Virus record (IMG/VR): IMGVR_UViG_3300023174_000038
Location: 248,001 to 312,000 of that record
Direction: 5' to 3' (one strand)
Source: a virus
DNA length: 64,000 bases
Shown here: one piece after another, positions 56,998 to 64,000 of the stretch
Numbering within the stretch: the stretch's first letter is position 1
Layout: each line of letters opens with the position of its first letter
The notes under the pieces: generated by a model
Database searches by the model: none
What the model was told of the DNA's origin: nothing
Seen by the model: only the letters and a program-made list of their open reading frames with translations
Made by a program: the position numbers and the translations under genes

Positions 56998-57287
56998 TTT
57001 CTTAACATTTCTAGTGTAATTATGTGAGCTATGCCCTGACCCATATCTTGGTCAGATGGGATGATATGTAAATTGTGATTGTGTCTATCTGTCTTGTCGT
57101 CATATGCTGAGTATTCTAGGACATATCCACCACTAGCCATATGAATAGTAAAACTCATACCTCTACTATCAAGGCTTGATCCTCTAACAAGAACGCCTCT
57201 TCTGGTATGTTGTTTTGATTCTACTAGACAATCATTATCTTGTGGATACAGAAAATCACGTAGTTTTTGTCTAAACCAATTTATCAT
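56994..57287 (-). CDS. small hypothetical protein
   Basis: Ninety-seven residues: MINWFRQKLRDFLYPQDNDC, SLDSRGMSFTIHMASGGYVL, DQDMGQGIAHIITLEMLRK. It sits between the GroES-like gene and the clamp loader, coupled to both by overlap, but is too short for gp62 (187 in T4). Function unknown. Confidence 0.7.
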   Translation of the reverse strand: MINWFRQKLRDFLYPQDNDCLVESKQHTRRGVLVRGSSLDSRGMSFTIHMASGGYVLEYSAYDDKTDRHNHNLHIIPSDQDMGQGIAHIITLEMLRK

Positions 57288-57664
57288 TAAAATACCTTAT
57301 CACCCATTGTTTCATCCTCCATCGGTTCATCCGATACTAATAGTATATCACCGGGATCAACTTTACGCAATGTTTGTTTACCCAAAGGTGTCTCAACTGT
57401 AATACCCCTTGTCCAACGCCCGTGACTGATAAGAATCCATTTACCAATTTCTAATTGCGGATCATCCTGTTCTGGACCCAAACCATAAATCTTTGCCCAA
57501 CGTGGACGAATGCCTGAACTTTTTTTATCATCATCTGGTATAATGATACCACCTTTACTGATACGTTCATCAAAATGCATCTCGGATACAATGATATGAT
57601 CCTTAAAGAATCTCATTGTATCTACTTTAGTAGGGCTAAATGCTGGTTTACTATATTGGTTCAT
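57287..57664 (-). CDS. GroES-like co-chaperonin (Cpn10)
   Basis: A 125-residue protein. VSEMHFDERISKGGIIIPDD holds the GroES mobile loop (GGIIIP), followed by RWAKIYGLGP, IGKWILISHGRW and VDPGDILLVSDE. T4 gp31 serves the same role in capsid protein folding; here the sequence is nearer to Cpn10. It overlaps neighbours on both sides. Inferred role: guide host GroEL towards phage capsid protein. Confidence 0.82.
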   Translation of the reverse strand: MNQYSKPAFSPTKVDTMRFFKDHIIVSEMHFDERISKGGIIIPDDDKKSSGIRPRWAKIYGLGPEQDDPQLEIGKWILISHGRWTRGITVETPLGKQTLRKVDPGDILLVSDEPMEDETMGDKVF

Positions 57665-58020
57665 TTCTTTTTAAGTTCCTGTAATTTAATTTGTTCAACT
57701 TCTAATTCATCTTCTAACGATTCTTCTAGTTCACGCTCAATTTCATTAAGTTCTGATAAATCAATCGCTGGTTTGGGAGGAGCAGGTGGTGCAGATGTTT
57801 TTGGTTTGTTACGTATTAGTTGTGCTGAACGATTACCTACAGTTTTATTGTATGAATCGTTTACTTTAGTTGTTGCAGTTTTTATAATACGACCTTGTGC
57901 ATCAATTGTGTCTCCACGTGCATTAACTTTCATATTACCCACTGCTCTAGTTTTTTCATTTTTAGCAGTTAGTGCTGCCATGTCAACGATTTTGCCCATT
58001 GCTGTTTTGTAATTAGCCAT
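57661..58020 (-). CDS. conserved T4-like hypothetical protein
   Basis: A 119-residue protein: MANYKTAMGKIVDMAALTAK, NEKTRAVGNMKVNARGDTID and an acidic coiled end (NEIERELEESLEDELEVEQI). Conserved in T4-like aquatic phages by appearance; may be a virion or assembly protein. Function unknown. Confidence 0.7.
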   Translation of the reverse strand: MANYKTAMGKIVDMAALTAKNEKTRAVGNMKVNARGDTIDAQGRIIKTATTKVNDSYNKTVGNRSAQLIRNKPKTSAPPAPPKPAIDLSELNEIERELEESLEDELEVEQIKLQELKKK

Positions 58021-58030
58021 TATGTTCTCC

Positions 58031-58537
58031 TTATTTTAAAAACTCATCTATAGACAAGTCATAGTACAAGCTATTTATACGGTGTATTCCTATTATAAAC
58101 AATACAAAACTAGCTACACTACTACCACGACCTACACCCCAAACAACATTATTCTTACGCATTGTGTCAACTAAGTATTTCAAATACTGCAATAGTACAA
58201 ACATATTACGTTCTTGAAATTTAATTAGTTCATCACCGGCACGTTGCAACTCTGCTTCATTTTTGCATTGATCTAATACCCATTTAGCAATATCAAACTC
58301 ATAATACTCTTTGGGCATATGCCATTTTGTTTGATTTAATCTATCAAACTCTTCCAAAGAAATAGTTGAAGTGGTGTATTGTTTTAGATTTGGGATATTC
58401 TCTAATGAGAGAAACCCATTAAATTCTATGGGACTATCTACTAATGCGTTAGAGATTGTACGTGTTGGGTCTTGTAAGAACAATTCACATAAATCGTTCT
58501 GATTGTAAATTAATTGACCATACTTATCTGTTTTCAT
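58031..58537 (-). CDS. DnaE/PolC-palm-like fragment protein
   Basis: A 168-residue protein. The C-terminal part VVWGVGRGSSVASFVLFIIG, then SLYYDLSIDEFLK, closely follows the start of the bacterial PolIII-alpha palm (GRGS-x-SLV-x-LGI-x-DPL). The polymerase catalytic aspartates further on are absent, so it is not a polymerase. It could be a decoy or a partner of another chain. Leaderless start 6 nt after TATAAT. Confidence 0.65.
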   Translation of the reverse strand: MKTDKYGQLIYNQNDLCELFLQDPTRTISNALVDSPIEFNGFLSLENIPNLKQYTTSTISLEEFDRLNQTKWHMPKEYYEFDIAKWVLDQCKNEAELQRAGDELIKFQERNMFVLLQYLKYLVDTMRKNNVVWGVGRGSSVASFVLFIIGIHRINSLYYDLSIDEFLK

Positions 58538-58543
58538 TTATGT

Positions 58544-58572
58544 ATTATAGCACAACTGTTACTAAAATACAA
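58544..58572 (-). promoter_or_regulatory. sigma70-type promoter giving a probable leaderless mRNA
   Basis: TTGTAT (58572-58567), 17-nt spacer, TATAAT (58549-58544), then 6 nt and the ATG at 58537 without SD. Confidence 0.65.
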
Positions 58573-58585
58573 TATGTTTGGATAA

Positions 58586-59188
58586 TTACTTTTCCTGTTC
58601 AGTTGTAAAAACAATTTCACAATTAGCTGTGTGTTCTTTTTCTTTCCAAACTAAATTATATTCTGCCCAATCTGTTGTGGGTGTTTTAAACAGTTTGACA
58701 ATCTTGTCTTTTCTTATTGATTTTTTGATAGGGTCGGATATAGAAGTTCCACTATCTGTCCACCATCCGGGAGACTCTAACGGACCACGTGGACTTTCAA
58801 TATCACATATGAATTTAACCTCATCACTTATACGTGAACCCAATGTCATATCAGTAATAATCAATCTACCCTCAGTAATGCTATTGAGTTTAGTTAATAA
58901 TAACAATGTTATAATTTGGTCATAAGGTTCTTCAGGAACAGTACATACCTTAAATCCACATGTGTTATATTTTTCAATAACTTTATGTTCAGTATCCTGA
59001 ACAAAAATACCATTTTCTAAACAATCACTTAGGAAGTATTTTATTCGTTCCATTGCTACATTTTGTTCTCGGATGGATTGAGTTTCTACTTCCATATACA
59101 ATGTTATTGTATATAGATTCATTAAAAATTCTTCCTTAAAATAAACGCCCGCTTGAAATGAAAATTCTCGTTCTATACGTGTGGTCAA
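58586..59188 (-). CDS. hypothetical protein
   Basis: A 200-residue protein if it begins at the TTG 59188, 2 nt after the previous stop. It can also begin at the ATG 59122 (178 residues), which has SD AAGGAAG; the second is better supported by ribosome binding, the first by an unbroken strand pattern (FSFQAGVYF, MNLYTITLYMEVE). Later GPLESPGWWTDSGTSISDP. Unrecognised. Confidence 0.6.
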   Translation of the reverse strand: MTTRIEREFSFQAGVYFKEEFLMNLYTITLYMEVETQSIREQNVAMERIKYFLSDCLENGIFVQDTEHKVIEKYNTCGFKVCTVPEEPYDQIITLLLLTKLNSITEGRLIITDMTLGSRISDEVKFICDIESPRGPLESPGWWTDSGTSISDPIKKSIRKDKIVKLFKTPTTDWAEYNLVWKEKEHTANCEIVFTTEQEK

Positions 59189-59190
59189 TT

Positions 59191-59424
59191 TTAGCTTTCT
59201 TTTTGAATATTAATTTGTGTCCGATCACCTTGCTTTTTAAGCAGTTCGTCCATTTTGCGGCCGTATTCAGCTTTATAGCTAGCTATAACCATATTTAGTT
59301 GATGAATCATAGCACTATTTTGCATACGATATGCAAAGTTAAGTTTTTTGGTCAAGTCTGATATAGAACCTTGAAGTTCTTCTAAGGTTTTATCAGATAG
59401 TGATGAAATGAACGGGTGTTCCAT
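59191..59424 (-). CDS. small conserved hypothetical protein
   Basis: Seventy-seven residues, two helices (SDKTLEELQGSISDLTKKLN and QNSAMIHQLNMVIASYKAEY). Common-looking in T4-like phages. Start 5 nt after a late-type octamer AATAAATA; no SD. It overlaps no neighbour. Function unknown. Confidence 0.7.
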   Translation of the reverse strand: MEHPFISSLSDKTLEELQGSISDLTKKLNFAYRMQNSAMIHQLNMVIASYKAEYGRKMDELLKKQGDRTQINIQKES

Positions 59425-59429
59425 TCAAA

Positions 59430-59437
59430 TATTTATT
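59430..59437 (-). promoter_or_regulatory. late-promoter-like octamer AATAAATA
   Basis: AATAAATAT on the minus strand, 5 nt before the ATG at 59424; overlaps the stop of the virion protein gene. Confidence 0.5.
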
Positions 59438-60701
59438 ACCAAGAAGTAAGTGCAATTCTTTTCCAAATGTCCGAACCCACATATGCAGTCGCTACACATG
59501 TACCGGATGCAGTTGTTAATGTTAATGCTGTACCCGCAACTCCATTTGTCCTAGATTGACTGATAGTGATATTACCACCTGTTCCGATTGCTTTAATGTA
59601 ATATACTGTATTTGCTGTTATTCCACCAAACGTAGTACCAGTAAACACAACGGGAGCATTATTAGCCAATGAAGTTGTATTATTTAAAGTAATATTACCT
59701 GTACTATTAGTAGCTGTTGCTGATTTATCATATGCTGTAGAGTTATAATCATCAGTACACACGTATAGATATGACACTGGGTTAGCATACATTGGAATTG
59801 TTGGGCTAGCATTTCCTGCTAAATTAACATTTGCTCCACCTAATGTTGATGATACTGTAAAATATGTATTAGCTGAAACATTACGTACATAATAAGTTGT
59901 ACCAACAGTAATATTAGCTTCCATAGTAACACCGGTGAATACAATTGGCATATCTGTATACAATTGTACTGTATTGGCAGTATTAAAATAATCTGCGGCA
60001 TTAGAACTAGTTATTGTTAGTTGATTTACCCCATTACTAGTTGCGATATCACCTACCATATCACCTTGATTACCGGTAGGTATAACGTCACGAGTTTTTA
60101 TTTGGGACGCTATTCTATTATTATTAAATGGCTCTACTGTAATTGTATTACCGCAATCAAGCGTACTAAATCTATAGTCTAATTGAGTCACCCCATATGG
60201 TACAGTAACTGTATTTGTGTTAGCTATATTAGCATAATTTTCTAAAGTAGTTACACCGTCAGTAACTTGACTAGGGAAAGATAATACTGCTAAATTGTTT
60301 GAGACAGCGAGTTGAAGTTGTACATTGCTTTGTGTACTAGTAGGTGCCCATCCTGTAAACTGAATAGTTGTGTTACCTGCGATAGTACCATATTGAACAT
60401 CACCCAATGATACATTTACTGATACAACACCTGATAAAGCATTACCCAAATTATAAGTACTAGCACGAAAACTACGTGTTAATGCATTACTAATAAGAGT
60501 ATTAGCCATATCGTTATTAACAGTAGAATTAGCTAGTGCAGACTTGACTACAACTTTATTTTGTAGGTCTGTTATTTCTGTGCCAGCTGTATTCAAGTTA
60601 GTTCTAATAGATGCAAAGTTATCTCTGAATCCTTGACTATTGTTGTTTATCCCCGGTACAGGGTAATTTACATTGATGCCGTTTGTGTTAATTGTACTCA
60701 T
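59436..60701 (-). CDS. virion protein, tail/neck-associated repeat protein
   Basis: A 421-residue protein starting MSTINTNGINVNYPVPGINN, NSQGFRDNFASIRTNLNTAG, an opening I recall from T4-like virion proteins. The rest is Thr/Asn-rich beta structure with repeats such as PIVFTGVTMEANITVGTTYY and APVVFTGTTFGGITANTVYY, the same strand pattern as in the 825-residue protein upstream. SD is weak; a CTAAATATA element precedes it. Confidence 0.75.
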   Translation of the reverse strand: MSTINTNGINVNYPVPGINNNSQGFRDNFASIRTNLNTAGTEITDLQNKVVVKSALANSTVNNDMANTLISNALTRSFRASTYNLGNALSGVVSVNVSLGDVQYGTIAGNTTIQFTGWAPTSTQSNVQLQLAVSNNLAVLSFPSQVTDGVTTLENYANIANTNTVTVPYGVTQLDYRFSTLDCGNTITVEPFNNNRIASQIKTRDVIPTGNQGDMVGDIATSNGVNQLTITSSNAADYFNTANTVQLYTDMPIVFTGVTMEANITVGTTYYVRNVSANTYFTVSSTLGGANVNLAGNASPTIPMYANPVSYLYVCTDDYNSTAYDKSATATNSTGNITLNNTTSLANNAPVVFTGTTFGGITANTVYYIKAIGTGGNITISQSRTNGVAGTALTLTTASGTCVATAYVGSDIWKRIALTSW

Positions 60702-60724
60702 ATTTTTGTTGTTCCGTTATATAT

Positions 60725-63202
60725 TTAGTATTGTGTTTTGTTTGGTAAAATTGTTTGTCTAGGGAACAATACATAGAAATCCTTGCTATCTAATGGATCG
60801 GGTACAGGTGTTGCACTCGGTAAGCCTGTCCAAGCAGGTGGATTTAATTTCTTATCATAATTATAAGTTTCGCTCTTATCTACACTAAATCTATCAATTC
60901 TAAAGTTAATTTCATTCAATGTATATGGCCAATTAGTATTAATATTATTTTTAATAATATCGGCAAATCCCGGTTTAGTGTAACATATTACCCAAGCTTG
61001 AGTATAACCTAATGTACCACCGTTAGCTTGTTGACTTGTCATCCATAATGGTAATAATCTACTATCAAATTCTTGACCTACAACTTGACCCACACGATTA
61101 CGCATATTAAATAGACTATTTGGATATAGTGTTCTTGCATATCCGGGTGTTAAACTAGTATAGTAATCCTGTCCCAATACATTTTCATAACTTGTAAATG
61201 TATCAGTAACACTTGTATACCATGGACCTAATTGTAAATCAATTGGGCGGGGCCAGTATATTTGTTGTTGTATACTTACTCCAGCTGGATTAACTAAGTT
61301 ATCAATAACTTCGCTATATACTACTTCATATATTATTTCACCTGCATTATTTTTTGCCACAGCAGTTTTTATTTCACCTAATGTTATATTTCTCCAATAG
61401 TGATTTTGTGTTACCGCTAGCAAATATTCATCAATCTCACTAGCATATATACCATATGCATGGTCATATATTATACTAGTTGCTTTACCAAAATATATAT
61501 CATTAGGTCTATAAACCATTGATTCCGGAATTAATGTTTCACTTGATAATAAAGTGTTTAATATAGTTCTATCATTTATACTAGGTGTTGCCTTAATATA
61601 TAATGTATCAGTTGGCTGGGTATATTCTTGTAATACTGTTACTGTAAAAGTTTTAGTAGATTGAACTACAGGATATATTAGTGAATAAGCTTGAATGGTA
61701 AATGTGAAAACAGTTTGAGCATTTTGTTCTAATAATGTGTCTGTAGGTTGATCCGCTACTCTACCGGTTATTTCTCCGTTATCTAGTAATATTAGATTAG
61801 GTGGAAGTGCTCCACTAGTTATTCTATATGATAAACTAGTATCAGCTTCTGCAAGGACATTTAAAGTACTTACTGTACTATTAAATATTGTTCCTAAATT
61901 ACTTGGTGTTATCCATATTATAGTATCAGTTACCTGATTACTTAAGTTATATCTAAAATTAAAATTAGTTGTACCTATACTAGGATTATTTGTTTTATAT
62001 ACATTTACCGCAAAATTAAAAGTGCTTAAACCAGTTGAATTTAATGTGGGTGTTCCTGTAATCCATCCTGTGTCAGGGTCACCGTCTAAATTAGAAGGTA
62101 AATCAACATATTCATATGTTAATGGATTACCATCAAAATCATAACCTATTATTTTAAATGTGAAATATTCACCACTACGTATTGTGCCAATAAAAGCATT
62201 AACAGTAGGGTTTACCGGTGGTAAAATATAATACCCATAATATGGATCACTATCTGTAATTATAAATGTTTTTGGTCTAGTATTAAGTATAGTAGGGATG
62301 CGTGAATTAGGCGTATATCCCGGTCCACCTTGACTTACTGGAGTATTTTGATTTACTACGGTAATAGTATATGTAGCGGTATCACCTCCTAAATTACTTG
62401 ATAATCTAAGAACAAATGAATAAGTACGTATTGTAGGTTGACCAACTGATATAGCCGGCAATGTAACAGTCATTGATCCGGTAGCAGATGTTAGTGGGAA
62501 TACTTCACCATTTTGAGTAGCGGCTATTGTAAATGTTGTAGTGCTATCAATAGTTTTAATGTAGTAAGTCTCACCTTCACTTATACCACCAAATGCAGTA
62601 GAGGTAAAAATTACAGGTCTTCCTATAGTGAATTGAATAGTAGTAGTACATGTTATTAAGTTAGTAGTACTATCTGTAATAGTTGCATTAGTTTGTACTT
62701 GATTTAAAGTAATATTAACAGTGGGCGGGTTAGCATAACCTCTAATTAAACCCTCAGCATTTATTTCTAAACCCGGTGGTAAAAGACCTTCTTGCAATTC
62801 TATTACCACAGCATTAGTATTATCTGGGTTTGAATATGTTATAGGTAACTCAATCCAAACACTATCTAATGTGTTTAAAATACTGCCGGCAGGTGTGGTG
62901 AATGCTGGAATGGCTACACCAGAAATAGTCATTGAAAATGTTCTATCACGCAAATTAGAATTATTATCAGTAGCTCTAATTGTAAAAGTACTAGTTGTAT
63001 CGGCAGTAACTAATGTAGGAGTCCCGCTTATTAATCCACTAGTACTAATAGATATTCCAGGTGGTAGTGTACCACTTAGTAGAGTATATGTTATTGTTGT
63101 AGCGGGAAATACAGCCGAAGCTGATAATTGATTTACCATTACAATAGTAGCAGGATATCTACCTATAGAACCAGCGGGTGTGTTCCAAATTGGTTGTGCC
63201 AT
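60725..63202 (-). CDS. virion protein with cadherin/Ig-like domains
   Basis: An 825-residue protein. It has serial Ig-like (He_PIG-type) domains with the signature GTLPPGISISTSGLISGTPT and variants (LLPPGLEINAEGLIRGYANP; ALPPNLILLDNGEITG). Contains the shared PVIFTSTAFGGISEGETYYI strand. The C-terminal 200 residues (YNYDKKLNPPAWTGLPSA) are a separate domain. Such proteins are tail or baseplate surface adhesins. Stop 1 nt from the endolysin region. Confidence 0.8.
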   Translation of the reverse strand: MAQPIWNTPAGSIGRYPATIVMVNQLSASAVFPATTITYTLLSGTLPPGISISTSGLISGTPTLVTADTTSTFTIRATDNNSNLRDRTFSMTISGVAIPAFTTPAGSILNTLDSVWIELPITYSNPDNTNAVVIELQEGLLPPGLEINAEGLIRGYANPPTVNITLNQVQTNATITDSTTNLITCTTTIQFTIGRPVIFTSTAFGGISEGETYYIKTIDSTTTFTIAATQNGEVFPLTSATGSMTVTLPAISVGQPTIRTYSFVLRLSSNLGGDTATYTITVVNQNTPVSQGGPGYTPNSRIPTILNTRPKTFIITDSDPYYGYYILPPVNPTVNAFIGTIRSGEYFTFKIIGYDFDGNPLTYEYVDLPSNLDGDPDTGWITGTPTLNSTGLSTFNFAVNVYKTNNPSIGTTNFNFRYNLSNQVTDTIIWITPSNLGTIFNSTVSTLNVLAEADTSLSYRITSGALPPNLILLDNGEITGRVADQPTDTLLEQNAQTVFTFTIQAYSLIYPVVQSTKTFTVTVLQEYTQPTDTLYIKATPSINDRTILNTLLSSETLIPESMVYRPNDIYFGKATSIIYDHAYGIYASEIDEYLLAVTQNHYWRNITLGEIKTAVAKNNAGEIIYEVVYSEVIDNLVNPAGVSIQQQIYWPRPIDLQLGPWYTSVTDTFTSYENVLGQDYYTSLTPGYARTLYPNSLFNMRNRVGQVVGQEFDSRLLPLWMTSQQANGGTLGYTQAWVICYTKPGFADIIKNNINTNWPYTLNEINFRIDRFSVDKSETYNYDKKLNPPAWTGLPSATPVPDPLDSKDFYVLFPRQTILPNKTQY

Positions 63203-63203
63203 G

Positions 63204-63824
63204 TTATGCGCCTAAATAGTCTAATGCTATATGATAGTGATGTTGTCTATCTTCTAAACCAATAGTACCACCATTAATACGTTTTGTTAATGTAATAAAA
63301 TCATCTTTATCACAGAACTGATTTAGTTTGTTATTATCCCAGAACCAACCAGCACTAGCAACAGCACCATTAGGTGTCTCTAAGTATCTAACTGTATCTT
63401 CAATACTCATGTCTAGTGCTTCAGCAAAACGTGTATAGTTATCACGACCAGTTAACTGAATCAATCCGCGACCTCTGAATCTAAATCCATCACCACTGTT
63501 CTCATCACCGTTTTTCATCCGATTAGCATAAACACGATTAGCAATCATTTCTGGCTTACGTTCATATTGTTTAGCAATATCTTCAGTTGGGAAATATTTT
63601 TTAAATGTACCCATTAATCCTTTTGCTGAATAGTTCAAATTTTCAATTACAGCATTAAAGCCACCACTTTCATGTGCTACTTGTGCTAAAAAGCCCGCAA
63701 CACGTTTTGGATTGTCAAACATTTCGTAGTATTCTGCTACAGTGTTTAGTGGCTCAACAAAACCCTCTAATGTAGAGCGTTTTGTTTTTGGACACATTGC
63801 TGTTAATAATTCTATTGTTACCAT
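63204..63824 (-). CDS. endolysin, GH19 chitinase/lysozyme-like
   Basis: A 206-residue peptidoglycan-cleaving enzyme. Catalytic Glu in FLAQVAHESGGFNAVIENLN, NYSAKGLMGTFKKYFP and the GH19 signature FRFRGRGLIQLTGRDNYTRF. GASAGWFWDNNKLNQFCDKD follows. No signal peptide, so it needs the holin (52129) to reach the cell wall. It stands among virion genes, so it could also be a virion-bound lysin. Confidence 0.88.
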   Translation of the reverse strand: MVTIELLTAMCPKTKRSTLEGFVEPLNTVAEYYEMFDNPKRVAGFLAQVAHESGGFNAVIENLNYSAKGLMGTFKKYFPTEDIAKQYERKPEMIANRVYANRMKNGDENSGDGFRFRGRGLIQLTGRDNYTRFAEALDMSIEDTVRYLETPNGAVASAGWFWDNNKLNQFCDKDDFITLTKRINGGTIGLEDRQHHYHIALDYLGA

Positions 63825-63833
63825 TTGTTTTCC

Positions 63834-64000
63834 TTATGCGTATGTTCCACCAACAGTGTACCATTGGGTTGCGGTTGGTGCAATAAATTGTATAGTTGCT
63901 CCGGTTGTTTGAGTAAACCCTACATTAATTGCAAGCGTATTAATAGCTGTACTAGCTGCCGGATAAACTAATAAGCTATTAGCACTTGTATTAGTAATAG
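63834..64000 (-). CDS. C-terminal end of a virion protein (cut by window edge)
   Basis: The last 55 codons of a frame ending at 63834: Thr/Ala-rich beta sequence ending IAPTATQWYTVGGTYA. This end is typical of short decoration or fibre proteins. The rest is outside the window. Confidence 0.65.
   Translation of the reverse strand, partial: ITNTSANSLLVYPAASTAINTLAINVGFTQTTGATIQFIAPTATQWYTVGGTYA

Noticed and set aside
56994-57287. Small gene next to gp44 as gp62 clamp-loader partner
   Set aside because: Only 97 residues and no similarity that I can see to gp62.
1-64000. tRNA genes, CRISPR arrays, IS elements, attachment sites
   Set aside because: Nothing with a cloverleaf, regular short repeats with spacers, transposase motifs or terminal inverted repeats was found by reading; a tRNA scan could still find a degenerate case.

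Overview
The window is part of the genome of a large T4-type tailed phage (Caudoviricetes, myovirus-like) and is AT-rich and almost fully coding. Evidence: a T4 replication set (gp30-like ligase, 5'-3' exonuclease/RNase H, family B polymerase gp43, sliding clamp gp45, clamp loader gp44, DsbA), T4-style late promoter octamers (GATAAATA, CATAAATA, one exact TATAAATA), many tiny overlapping genes, free-standing GIY-YIG-like homing endonucleases, a three-TM holin and a GH19 endolysin. Auxiliary genes (PhoH, PsiE, FolE/QueD/QueE, 2OG oxygenase, glycosyltransferases) resemble those of aquatic T4-like phages. The host is probably a Gram-negative bacterium using ordinary sigma70 promoters (TTGACA-17-TATAAT occurs repeatedly); the species cannot be read from the window. 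No tRNA, rRNA, CRISPR array or IS element was seen. No gap exceeds about 170 nt; nearly every gap holds a promoter or terminator.

Layout. 1-9.5 kb: ligase, then small early genes, several driven by near-identical promoter cassettes. 9.5-13.4 kb: RNase H and UV endonuclease. 13.5-16.9 kb: a plus-strand block of head-cargo-like proteins and a glycosyltransferase-like gene. 16.9-29.4 kb: sugar/glycosyl genes, the 7-deazaguanine pathway (queE, queD, folE, dpdA-like), a histone-H1-like protein, a homing endonuclease and the sliding clamp. 29.4-33.8 kb: DNA polymerase, DsbA, a glutamine-amidotransferase-like gene and a TilS-like gene. 33.8-37 kb: kelch-like six-repeat adhesins. 37-47 kb: proteins whose ends look like T4 capsid-targeting peptides and whose domains are separated by prohead-protease-like (I/L/V)-x-E sites, with Dps, a secreted nuclease and a nucleotidyltransferase. 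47-59.4 kb: ClpA-, DnaJ- and GroES-like chaperones, an FG-rich holin, PhoH, clamp loader and a DnaE-like fragment. 59.4-64 kb: virion proteins and a GH19 endolysin.

Three things stand out. First, a family of probable head-packaged polyproteins (13.5-16.2 kb and 37-47 kb), one joining a sigma-70 region 4 helix-turn-helix to a zinc metallopeptidase across a putative cleavage site; this would deliver processed effector domains with the DNA. Second, at least ten genes have their start codon exactly where the promoter's transcription start should fall (6-7 nt after a sigma70 -10 box, 4-5 nt after a late octamer) and no Shine-Dalgarno, suggesting systematic leaderless mRNAs in both early and late expression. 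Third, a homing endonuclease overlaps the holin stop codon and ends in a diverged copy of the holin C-terminal tail.

Function assignments come from reading motifs in the translated sequence; none was checked by a database search.
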